Assembly (NCBI RefSeq): GCF_013376005.1
Contig: NZ_JABMJK010000001.1
Span: 434,001-498,000, forward strand
Source of the DNA: Duganella sp. SG902
Lineage (GTDB): Bacteria; Pseudomonadota; Gammaproteobacteria; Burkholderiales; Burkholderiaceae_D
Reading direction: 5' to 3'
Length of the DNA: 64,000 bases
The position numbers and the translations under genes were made by a program. Below, piece after piece: positions 37,016 to 44,388 of this stretch (position 1 is the stretch's first letter; every line of letters starts with the position of its first letter). Under the pieces are notes generated by a model. The model was not told where the DNA came from. It saw nothing but the letters and a program-made list of their open reading frames with translations, and did not search any database.

Positions 37016-38590
37016 TTATCTTTTTGGTAGATTGTAATGCGTGGACCACAGGGTGAGGTAGGCGTCTTGCTCCGTGTCCCAGCGCGCGTCGTCCCAGCCA
37101 AGCTCCGGCTGGCAGATGGCCCGGATGCGCGGCAGGATATCGACACCACCGCCGCGCAACTGGATGCCGATGCGCGTGCGGCGCAGCAGCAGATCCTCCA
37201 GCTTGCAGACGTCCTCGTGCCGCGCGGCCCAGCGCAGTTGCGCCCAGATGGTTTCCGTGCCGGGGATGTTGGCAAGTTCGCCGTCATGCGCCGCGTCCAC
37301 CAACGCCTGCGCCGAGGCGCCGTAGCGGCCTTGCAGGCGCTGCGCCTGGCCGGGCGGCAGGTCTGGCGTGTAGCGCAGTGGTGCGGTGACGCTGAAAACC
37401 GGCTGCGGCGCCAATCTGCCTTGCAGTTCGGGCAGCCGCGTCGCGGCCAGCTTGAGCGCGTCCAGCGCGATGACGCGGAAGGTGGTCAGCTTGCCGCCGG
37501 TGACGGTGAGCAGCCCGCGCTCCAGCCATAACGCGTGGTCGCGCGTTTCCTTCGACGGATCGGCTTTGCCGCTGTCGATGACGGGACGCACGCCGGCGTA
37601 GGTGGCGATGATGTCGTCATCGCTCAGGTTCAGTTGTGGGAACTGGGCCTGCAAGGCGGCCATCAGGTAATCGCATTCGGCGCGTGTGATGGCCGCTTCG
37701 CGCGACAGGTCGTCGTTATGATCGACGTCCGTGGTGCCAACCAGCGTGACGCCCTCCCACGGATAGGCGAACACCGGACGGCCATCAGCAGGATGCATCA
37801 AACTGATCGCCTGCGCCAGCGGCAAACGCCAGGCCGGCAGTATGAGATGGCTCCCCCGCAAAGGCCGCAAGCGGGGGCTCGCAGCCGCCCCCGCACCGTC
37901 CGAAGAACGCAACTGGTCGGCCCACGCCCCCGTGGCGCTGATCACCAGCCGCGCGCGCGCCTCGTGCTGGGCGCCGCTCAAACCATCGCGCAGCGTGACG
38001 CCACAGACCTCGCCGCCCTGCCCGCCCTCGCACAGCAGCGACTCAACAGCCATGTAGTTGATCGCCATTCCGCCGTGCCGGCGCGCCTCCTGCAGCACGC
38101 GCAGCACCAGCCGCGCATCGTCGGTCTTGGCATCGGTGTAGACCATCCCGCCCTGCAAGCCGTCCGTGGCCACATTCGGCGCCAGCGCCAGAAACGCATC
38201 GCGCTCAAAATAATGCCGCGCGCGCTGCCGCGCCATGCGGTCATAAATCGCCAGCCCGACCAGAAACGCGCGCTTGCCCGGCTTGCGCCCCGCATAGTCA
38301 CCGAAGGCGAAGCTCTGCGGCTCCACCAAGCCCGCCGCCTGGCGCAGCAAGTGCTCGCGTTCATGCACGGACTCGCGCGTCAGCGCGAACTGCCCCTCCT
38401 TCAGATAGCGCAGGCCGCCGTGCACCAGCTTCGAAGACCGGCTCGACGTCCCCCACGCAAAATCGCGCTGCTCGACCAGCAAGGCGCGCAGGCCGCGCCG
38501 GGCCGCCTCCAGCAAAATCCCCGCCCCGGTGATGCCGCCGCCAACCACCACCACATCCCATGGCCCGGCGGGCAATTCACGTCCGCTCAT
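37016..38590 (-). CDS. glycerol-3-phosphate dehydrogenase/oxidase (GlpD-like)
   Basis: A 524-residue FAD enzyme of the GlpD/GlpA family, which oxidises glycerol 3-phosphate to dihydroxyacetone phosphate at the membrane. FAD-binding VVVVGGGITGAGILLEAARR, then SSRSSKLVHGGLRYL, MVYTDAKTDDARLV, LVISATGAWADQL and a C-terminal VTGGKLTTFR match the family. Its start overlaps the stop of the AGPS-like gene by 4 bp (ATGA). The operon has no glycerol transporter or classic glycerol kinase, so this may be a second copy with a special role. Confidence 0.9.
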   Translation of the reverse strand: MSGRELPAGPWDVVVVGGGITGAGILLEAARRGLRALLVEQRDFAWGTSSRSSKLVHGGLRYLKEGQFALTRESVHEREHLLRQAAGLVEPQSFAFGDYAGRKPGKRAFLVGLAIYDRMARQRARHYFERDAFLALAPNVATDGLQGGMVYTDAKTDDARLVLRVLQEARRHGGMAINYMAVESLLCEGGQGGEVCGVTLRDGLSGAQHEARARLVISATGAWADQLRSSDGAGAAASPRLRPLRGSHLILPAWRLPLAQAISLMHPADGRPVFAYPWEGVTLVGTTDVDHNDDLSREAAITRAECDYLMAALQAQFPQLNLSDDDIIATYAGVRPVIDSGKADPSKETRDHALWLERGLLTVTGGKLTTFRVIALDALKLAATRLPELQGRLAPQPVFSVTAPLRYTPDLPPGQAQRLQGRYGASAQALVDAAHDGELANIPGTETIWAQLRWAARHEDVCKLEDLLLRRTRIGIQLRGGGVDILPRIRAICQPELGWDDARWDTEQDAYLTLWSTHYNLPKR

Positions 38591-40176
38591 GGCAACAGCT
38601 TCCCTGGATTCATGATCCCCTGCGGGTCCAGATGCTCAAACAGTGCCCGCAACGACGACATCCCGAGCCGCCCCTTCTCCGCCGCCAGATATGTCGCATG
38701 ATCGCCGCCAACCCCATGCTGATGGCTGATCGTGCCGCCATTCTCCACAATCGCCATGCTGGCCGCCTTCTTCAACGCCTTCCAGCGCGCCAGATCGGAT
38801 TCGTAGTCGCCAGCCAGGCGATACACAAACGTCGTATAGACACTGGCCCCCTGCGCATACAGATGCGACAAGTGGGTATAAGTGTGCACCTTCTCTCCGA
38901 ACAGCCCCAGCGCCGCCGTGGCGGCTGCCTCCACCGCCCGCATCATGATCTCCACGCGCGGCCAATCCACCGCTGTCTCCACCGTGTCGATGGCATAACC
39001 ATGCGACCACGCGGCGTTGCGCAGATAGACATTGCGGAAGCGATTCCGTTTCCACTTCTCGCCCATGTGCCGGCCCACGTGCACACCGCCATGCGGCAAG
39101 GTCAGTGACAAGGCCTCGCGCAACGCCGCCCTTGCCTGCGACTTGCGCCCGCTCACGCCGATCATCAGCATGCACTTGCCATCCCCGCAGCCGCGCAGCG
39201 ACAGATAGCCCTCCAGCAGCGCGATCAATCTCTTATGTCCCGCCAGCGCCAGCATGGTGGTGGTCTCCAGCGCATTGGAGAGCCGCAGCATCGACAACGG
39301 CAACCCAGCCTGCGCGATCTGCCGCACTGCCGTCTCCGCCGCGCGCCAGTCGGGAAAGAACACCGCATGGAACGCCTCGTACGCCGGCGCCGCCGTCACG
39401 CGCACCGTCGCTTCGGTCAGAATGCCAATGCGGCCCTCGGAGCCCAATACCATCTCGCGCAAATCCGGTCCCGCCGCCGATGCCGGGAAAGTCGGCAGAT
39501 GCAGCGTCCCCAATGGCGTCTCCACCACGCCGCCACGGAACATCTGCTCGATCCGCCCGTAGCGCAAGGATTGCTGCCCGGACGAACGCGTCGCCACCCA
39601 TCCGCCCAGCGTGGAGTATTCAAACGATTGCGGGAAGTGCCCCAGCGTGTAACCGCGCGCGCGCAACTGCGCCTCAAGGTCCGGCCCCAGCACGCCGGCG
39701 CCAAATGTCGCCAACTGCGACTCGGTGTCCAGATACTGCAGCTGCCGCATGCGCGTCATGTTCACCGCCAGCGCCGGCACGCCGACGGGCGCCGTCAAGT
39801 GTCCGGCCACGCTGGTGCCGCCACCCTGCGGTATCAGCGCCACGCCGCACTGCTGCGCATACTCGATCAGATCCCGCACGTCCTGCGCGCTTTCCGGATA
39901 CGCCACGCCGTCCGGCGTGCGGCCGATCACGCCGTAACGCAAACGCAGCCAATCCGGCAAACTCTGGCCCAGCGCGTTGCGCAGGCGGACCGCCGACGAG
40001 GTATCGATCAGCCGGTGCGGCGGCAAGCGCGACTCCGCGACCTGCGCGCAAGCGCGCCCGAACTCCGCGTCCTCCACCGGCCACCCCGCGCCGATGCGCT
40101 GCCGCAGAAACGCCAACGCCTCCGCGTCCAGCGCAAACTCGACCGACTCATCCCCCCAACCATTCCAGCGTTTCAT
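38587..40176 (-). CDS. FAD-binding oxidase, alkyl-DHAP synthase (AGPS)-like
   Basis: A 529-residue flavoprotein of the vanillyl-alcohol-oxidase/PCMH family. FAD contacts lie in LIPQGGGTSVAGHLT (about residues 118-132) and in YTLGHFPQSFEYSTLGGWVATRSSGQQS. The C-terminal region carries GGTISHQHGVGGDHATYL, close to the His-rich active-site motif of alkyldihydroxyacetonephosphate synthase. It could make an ether or act as a hydroxyacid oxidase. It is first in the operon with the GlpD-like and FGGY proteins and divergent from an AraC regulator. Family placement is firm; the reaction is not. Confidence 0.85.
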   Translation of the reverse strand: MKRWNGWGDESVEFALDAEALAFLRQRIGAGWPVEDAEFGRACAQVAESRLPPHRLIDTSSAVRLRNALGQSLPDWLRLRYGVIGRTPDGVAYPESAQDVRDLIEYAQQCGVALIPQGGGTSVAGHLTAPVGVPALAVNMTRMRQLQYLDTESQLATFGAGVLGPDLEAQLRARGYTLGHFPQSFEYSTLGGWVATRSSGQQSLRYGRIEQMFRGGVVETPLGTLHLPTFPASAAGPDLREMVLGSEGRIGILTEATVRVTAAPAYEAFHAVFFPDWRAAETAVRQIAQAGLPLSMLRLSNALETTTMLALAGHKRLIALLEGYLSLRGCGDGKCMLMIGVSGRKSQARAALREALSLTLPHGGVHVGRHMGEKWKRNRFRNVYLRNAAWSHGYAIDTVETAVDWPRVEIMMRAVEAAATAALGLFGEKVHTYTHLSHLYAQGASVYTTFVYRLAGDYESDLARWKALKKAASMAIVENGGTISHQHGVGGDHATYLAAEKGRLGMSSLRALFEHLDPQGIMNPGKLLP

Positions 40177-40266
40177 TGTTTTGCTATCCCCATGATGGCG
40201 CGCTTGTTATACTGAGCATTCACCACTTGAGATTAAAACAATGCCGCCCGCAGGTATTGCGCATTC

Positions 40267-41292
40267 ATGACAGCCACCTTGTTCGATCATGCCAACCGCG
40301 TCGCCGGCTCGTATTTGCAGCCCTTGCTGGAAGCTGCGGCCCAGCGCGGCGTGAGCGCGCGAGCGCTGGAACAAGCGGCCGGCCTGGCCGCCGGCACACT
40401 GGAGCCCCTGCCGGAATTCCTGCCAGCCGACGACTACGTGCGCCTGCTCGACATCGGCGCGGCGCTGGCCGACGACCCGCACTTCGGCCTGCACGTCGGC
40501 CAGTGCGTCAAACTGGGCACCTACACCGTGTACGGCCTGATTTTGCTGAGCTGCCGGGACTTCGGCCAGGTATTTGAACAAACCATGCGCTACGAGCAGC
40601 TGGCGCACGATCTTGGCCGCTCCAGCATCACGATCGAGGATGATGTCGCCAGCTACAGCTGGCACAGTAACTACAGCAGCGCACACCGCCACCTGGTGGA
40701 CAGCGTGTTCTCCGGCATCCGCGTGTTCAGCAACTGGCTGGCCGGGATCGCCCTGCCCGCCAACGAACTACGCCTGACGCACGACGGCGGCCCGCCCGAA
40801 CTGCGCGAGGAATATGCGCGCGTACTGGGCGACATGCCGGTCTTCGGCGCCGAGGCCAACGTCGCCAGCTTCAACGCCGCCATGCTCACCTGGCCGGTGC
40901 CGAACGCGGACGTCACCCTCTATCCCGTGCTGCGGCAGCATGCCGAACAACTGCTGCGACAGCGCGGCGCCAGCCAGCCGCCTGCCATCACGCAGCAGGT
41001 GCACGCGGCGATTGTCGCCAACCTCGCGCACGGCCAGGTGCGGCTGGCTTCCATTGCCGATGAATTGAAACTGTCGCCACGCACCTTGCAGCGCAAGCTG
41101 AGCGAGGCCGGCGCCACCTTCCAGCAGGTGCTGGACCAGGCCCGCTTTGCGCTGGCCAGGGATTATCTGCGGCGGCCGGAACTAAGCCTGATCGACATCG
41201 CCTTCCTGCTCGGCTACCAGGAACAAAGCGCCTTCAATCACGCTTTCAAGGAATGGTCCGGGGTCAACCCGGGCGCCTACCGCAACGGCTAG
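40267..41292 (+). CDS. AraC family transcriptional regulator (arabinose-binding-domain type)
   Basis: A 341-residue regulator. An N-terminal ligand domain of the type seen in OruR/ArgR-like AraC proteins covers about 1-220 (GLHVGQCVKLGTYTVYGLILLSC). The C-terminal double HTH lies at about 240-340 (VRLASIADELKLSPRTLQRKLSE, then IDIAFLLGYQEQSAFNHAFKEWSGVNPGAYR). It is divergent from the AGPS-like operon, with a 90-bp spacer, and is its probable activator. The 3' end overlaps a convergent gene by 4 bp. Confidence 0.9.
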   Translation: MTATLFDHANRVAGSYLQPLLEAAAQRGVSARALEQAAGLAAGTLEPLPEFLPADDYVRLLDIGAALADDPHFGLHVGQCVKLGTYTVYGLILLSCRDFGQVFEQTMRYEQLAHDLGRSSITIEDDVASYSWHSNYSSAHRHLVDSVFSGIRVFSNWLAGIALPANELRLTHDGGPPELREEYARVLGDMPVFGAEANVASFNAAMLTWPVPNADVTLYPVLRQHAEQLLRQRGASQPPAITQQVHAAIVANLAHGQVRLASIADELKLSPRTLQRKLSEAGATFQQVLDQARFALARDYLRRPELSLIDIAFLLGYQEQSAFNHAFKEWSGVNPGAYRNG

Positions 41293-41711
41293 ATCGATTG
41301 TCCGCGCACGCGGATGAAGGGGCCGATGCAGCGCTCGAGGCTGCGATCCGCGCACATCACGAACAGATTGCCGTTGGGGTGGAACTGCAGGTAATTGGTG
41401 ATGGCCTTGCCCGGCTTGGTGATCTGGTTGCTGCAATCGCGCTTGCCGTTGTCCTTGGTGATGGTGTCGGTCTGCTTGTAGAAACCATCCTTGTCCGGCT
41501 GGTCGCTGATGGTGAAGCTGGACTCGGCCACCTCCTCCTTGCTGAACACCAGCGTGGTGCCGTCCGGACGAATGCGGTAGGTCTCGCTGCACGAACCATC
41601 CGGCAGCGTGATGCGCCAGGTGCCTATGATGGGATGATCGTGCCGCAGCGGCCCGCCTTGCGCAGCCGCCGACAGCATCAACGCCAAACTACCCACCGCT
41701 AGCATCCGCAT
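41289..41711 (-). CDS. hypothetical exported protein
   Basis: A 140-residue protein with a signal peptide (about residues 1-20, ending SAAAQGG). The mature part is rich in beta-strand-like segments (IIGTWRITLPDGSCSETYRI, TTLVFSKEEVAESSFTI) and has four cysteines that could form two disulfides. The pattern GTWxxxxxDG...YRxxPDG recalls small lipocalin-like exported proteins, without a firm match. It lies 13 bp after the SRPBCC gene on the same strand, so co-transcription with it and the P450 is likely. Confidence 0.65.
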   Translation of the reverse strand: MRMLAVGSLALMLSAAAQGGPLRHDHPIIGTWRITLPDGSCSETYRIRPDGTTLVFSKEEVAESSFTISDQPDKDGFYKQTDTITKDNGKRDCSNQITKPGKAITNYLQFHPNGNLFVMCADRSLERCIGPFIRVRGQSI

Positions 41712-41724
41712 CGCACACCTCCGT

Positions 41725-42249
41725 TTATTTTTCCGCCACCGTTTTCATCTTGGCCAGGCCGCTTTCAAACGCCGGACCGATCATGCTGTCCATGCTGACG
41801 AAAATGCCCATCAGCTTGGCCACGAAGTCGGTCTTGCCGGACATGGTCCAGGTGACCTGCGTGGTATCGCCCTTCGGCTCCAGCACAAAATCCGTCAACG
41901 ACGACGACTCCACCGGCACGTAGAAGTCCAGCTTGATGCCGACCTTGGAAGGCGTCAAGCTGATCACCTCCATGCGGCCGGCGCCGACCTGGCGGTTACC
42001 CTGCCAAGCATAGACCGCGCCGACATCCTTGGGCGCGCCGCTGAAAGTACGGTTCATGGCCGGGTCCAGATGCTCCCACGGCGACCACTGCACCCAGTTA
42101 TGAAAATCGCTGATCAGCGGCTGGATCTTCTCTGGAGGCGCCTTGATGGCCACGCTGCGCGTGACGCTGTACGTGGCCGGCTGCACGGCCGCGAACGCCA
42201 GCACGATCAGTATCAATACCGACAGACCAACAACGATTTTCCTGAACAT
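41725..42249 (-). CDS. SRPBCC family protein (polyketide cyclase/START-like)
   Basis: A 174-residue protein. An N-terminal hydrophobic helix (about 5-24) is a signal anchor or signal peptide. A single SRPBCC ligand-binding domain follows (SVAIKAPPEKIQPLISDFHNWVQWSPWEHLDP, in part; then TQVTWTMSGKTDF). Such domains bind hydrophobic ligands. It lies 17 bp after the P450 gene in the same direction, so a shared hydrophobic substrate is possible but unproven. Confidence 0.85.
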   Translation of the reverse strand: MFRKIVVGLSVLILIVLAFAAVQPATYSVTRSVAIKAPPEKIQPLISDFHNWVQWSPWEHLDPAMNRTFSGAPKDVGAVYAWQGNRQVGAGRMEVISLTPSKVGIKLDFYVPVESSSLTDFVLEPKGDTTQVTWTMSGKTDFVAKLMGIFVSMDSMIGPAFESGLAKMKTVAEK

Positions 42250-42266
42250 GGCTCTCTCCCCGTTTT

Positions 42267-43715
42267 TTATGGATTATGCACCAGCCGCACCGGCAGCGCG
42301 TCCGGCGTCATGGTGAAGGTGAAGCACTCGCGCGCGGCTGGCGCGCCGGGCACGCGTTCCAGCGTGAAGTGCCGCGCCAGCATGGACATCGCCATCTTGA
42401 TCTCCGCCATGGCCAGGTATCGCCCCGGGCAGAAGCGCGGCCCGCCGCCAAACGGGAACAGCTTGCGGCCCGGATCGTCGCCTTGGCCGTTGGCGCCTTC
42501 CAGCCAGCGCTCCGGCAGGAAGCGCTCCGGCTGCGCCAGGTCGCCGGCCCGCTCGGACGCGTAACGCAGCAGCATGAAGATCACCGTCCCCGCCGGCACC
42601 GCCAAGTCGCCCAGCACCGTGTCCTGGTTGGTTTCAGCCGCCATGAACGGCGCCACCGGCTTGAGGCGCATGGCTTCGCGCGTGGCGGCGTCGATGTATT
42701 TGAGCTGATCGAGCAAATGGTAGTCATCCAGCACCGCGCGCTCACCCAGCACCTCGCGCGCCTCCTGCGCCATGCGCGCGGCGGCCTGCGGATGATCGCC
42801 CAGGAATTCCAGCAGCCAGCCCATGGTGTTGGACGTGGTGTCCTCGCCGGCGAACACCATGGTGATGGCATTGCCGATTACCTCGGCGTCGGTGAAGCCG
42901 GAATCCGGCTCGTCGCGCGCCACGATCAGCGCCTCCAGCATGTTGGTCGGTTTCTGGCGCAAGGCCGGATTCCGCGCGATACGCTGGCGCGCGTCGGCGA
43001 CGAAGCCGGCGATCGCGGTCTGGATGCGCGCGGCGGCGGCGGTGGCCTCGTGGTCCTGCGCGCGCTTCAGCACCGGCACGCGCCAATAGGTGAACGGCGT
43101 GGTCAGGCGGCGCGCCACCAGCTTGAACAGGAACTCGATGTCACGCTGCAGCGGATGTTCCTCCAGCTCCAGCGTGTTGATGTCCTGCCCCATCGCCAGG
43201 CCAATGGTCACGTCCAGCGTGTAGGCTTTCAAATCGCGCAGCAGGTCGACCGGCTGGCCGGCGGCCACCGCGCGCTCCCAGCGCTGGCGCAGGCGATCCG
43301 TCATCGCCGCCAGCGTGGGGAAGAAACTGTGGATGACCTCCGGCGTCAGCGCCCGCATCACCAGCTTGCGCTGGCGGCGCCAGTCTTCGCCCTCGGCGGT
43401 GAACAGGCCGCGCGTGCCGACCTCGTTCAACATCTCGGCCGACCGGCTGGAGCGCCGTATCATGTCCGGCCGGTCGCGCAACAAGGCGGCGATCAGGTCG
43501 CGGTCGGAGGTGGCCAGCATTTGCTTGCGCATGATGCGGAAACGGTACAGCGGGCCGTACTCGCGGCCCCAGCTCTCCAGCACCTGGTGGAATGGCCGCG
43601 CGCGGATCTCGCGCACATTGCCGAACAGCGGACGCGCCTTCGGGCCCGGCAAATCAGCGATGCGGCTCGGCGGTGGCGCCATGCCCGGTGTCAGTCCCAT
43701 GGTGTTTTTTTCCAT
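42267..43715 (-). CDS. cytochrome P450
   Basis: A 482-residue soluble P450 monooxygenase. The I-helix oxygen-binding motif is AGEDTTSNT, the ExxR pair lies in ATREAMRL, and the haem-thiolate loop is FPFGGGPRFCPGRYLA with the Cys ligand. The N-terminal LPGPKARPLFGNV is the proline-rich hinge. The length and lack of a membrane anchor or reductase domain suggest a class I enzyme that needs a separate ferredoxin and reductase; none is adjacent. ATG at 43715 has a ribosome site (GGAGACGAG). The substrate is unknown; the CYP102/CYP110-like appearance hints at fatty acids or terpenoids. Confidence 0.92.
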   Translation of the reverse strand: MEKNTMGLTPGMAPPPSRIADLPGPKARPLFGNVREIRARPFHQVLESWGREYGPLYRFRIMRKQMLATSDRDLIAALLRDRPDMIRRSSRSAEMLNEVGTRGLFTAEGEDWRRQRKLVMRALTPEVIHSFFPTLAAMTDRLRQRWERAVAAGQPVDLLRDLKAYTLDVTIGLAMGQDINTLELEEHPLQRDIEFLFKLVARRLTTPFTYWRVPVLKRAQDHEATAAAARIQTAIAGFVADARQRIARNPALRQKPTNMLEALIVARDEPDSGFTDAEVIGNAITMVFAGEDTTSNTMGWLLEFLGDHPQAAARMAQEAREVLGERAVLDDYHLLDQLKYIDAATREAMRLKPVAPFMAAETNQDTVLGDLAVPAGTVIFMLLRYASERAGDLAQPERFLPERWLEGANGQGDDPGRKLFPFGGGPRFCPGRYLAMAEIKMAMSMLARHFTLERVPGAPAARECFTFTMTPDALPVRLVHNP

Positions 43716-43783
43716 TTTTGCTCGTCTCCGCGTACACTATATCTCACAATGTTGACGATATACTCACTCGCCGGAGGAAGCAA

Positions 43784-44182
43784 ATGCTGTCACACGTATA
43801 TGTGGGGATTAACAACTTCGAGGAGGCGCTGCCGTTCTACAGCGCCGTCATGGCGGAATTGGGCGCGCGCCAGCGCTTCGTCGACACGCACCGGCCGTGG
43901 GCGGCATGGCAACCGGCCGAAGGCCCGCGCCCGCTGTTCGTAATCGGCGCGCCCTATGACGGCCAGCCGGCCAGCTGCGGCAACGGCCAGATGCTGGCGC
44001 TGATGGCAACGTCGAGGGAGATGGTGGACCGCGCCTACGCGGCGGCGCGCGAGCATGGCGGCGTCTGCGAAGGCGCGCCGGGACTGAGGCCGCAGTACCA
44101 CGCCAATTACTACGGCGCCTACTTCCGCGACCCGGAGGGGAACAAGCTGTGCGTCGTCTGTCACGACGCACAGGCCGATTAA
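43784..44182 (+). CDS. VOC family protein (glyoxalase/bleomycin-resistance fold)
   Basis: A 132-residue single-domain protein of the vicinal-oxygen-chelate superfamily. It starts with HVYVGINNFEEALPFYSAVMAELGA and ends with YGAYFRDPEGNKLCVVCH, the standard frame with the metal-binding His and Glu positions. The ATG at 43784 has a strong ribosome site (GGAGGAAG); earlier codons lie in the P450 promoter. It is divergent from the P450 gene. The substrate is unknown. Confidence 0.88.
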   Translation: MLSHVYVGINNFEEALPFYSAVMAELGARQRFVDTHRPWAAWQPAEGPRPLFVIGAPYDGQPASCGNGQMLALMATSREMVDRAYAAAREHGGVCEGAPGLRPQYHANYYGAYFRDPEGNKLCVVCHDAQAD

Positions 44183-44379
44183 GCCAACGCCTCCTTCGCC
44201 GCCTCCTCCGGCGTCAGCCCTTCGTAGAACTGGTCGGTGAACCACTCGACCTGTTCCTCTATGTGTTCCTGCGCCTGCTGCTGGGTGGCGCCGCCCTTGA
44301 CCAGGAAGCCCTCCACCTCGATACACCAGTTGATCAGCTCCAGGGTTTCCGGATCCAGCTCTTCCTTTTTCTTTGCCAT
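44179..44379 (-). CDS. small hypothetical protein downstream of M16 peptidase
   Basis: A 66-residue, acidic, soluble protein not matched to a named family. It is predicted helical (EELDPETLELINWCIEVEGFL; QAQEHIEEQVEWFTDQFY) and ends TPEEAAKEALA. A strong ribosome site (AAGGAG) overlaps the M16 stop region 9 bp in front, so the two genes are co-transcribed. It ends 4 bp inside the convergent VOC gene. Codon use and the ribosome site support a real gene; the function is unknown. Confidence 0.72.
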   Translation of the reverse strand: MAKKKEELDPETLELINWCIEVEGFLVKGGATQQQAQEHIEEQVEWFTDQFYEGLTPEEAAKEALA

Positions 44380-44388
44380 GATGACTCC

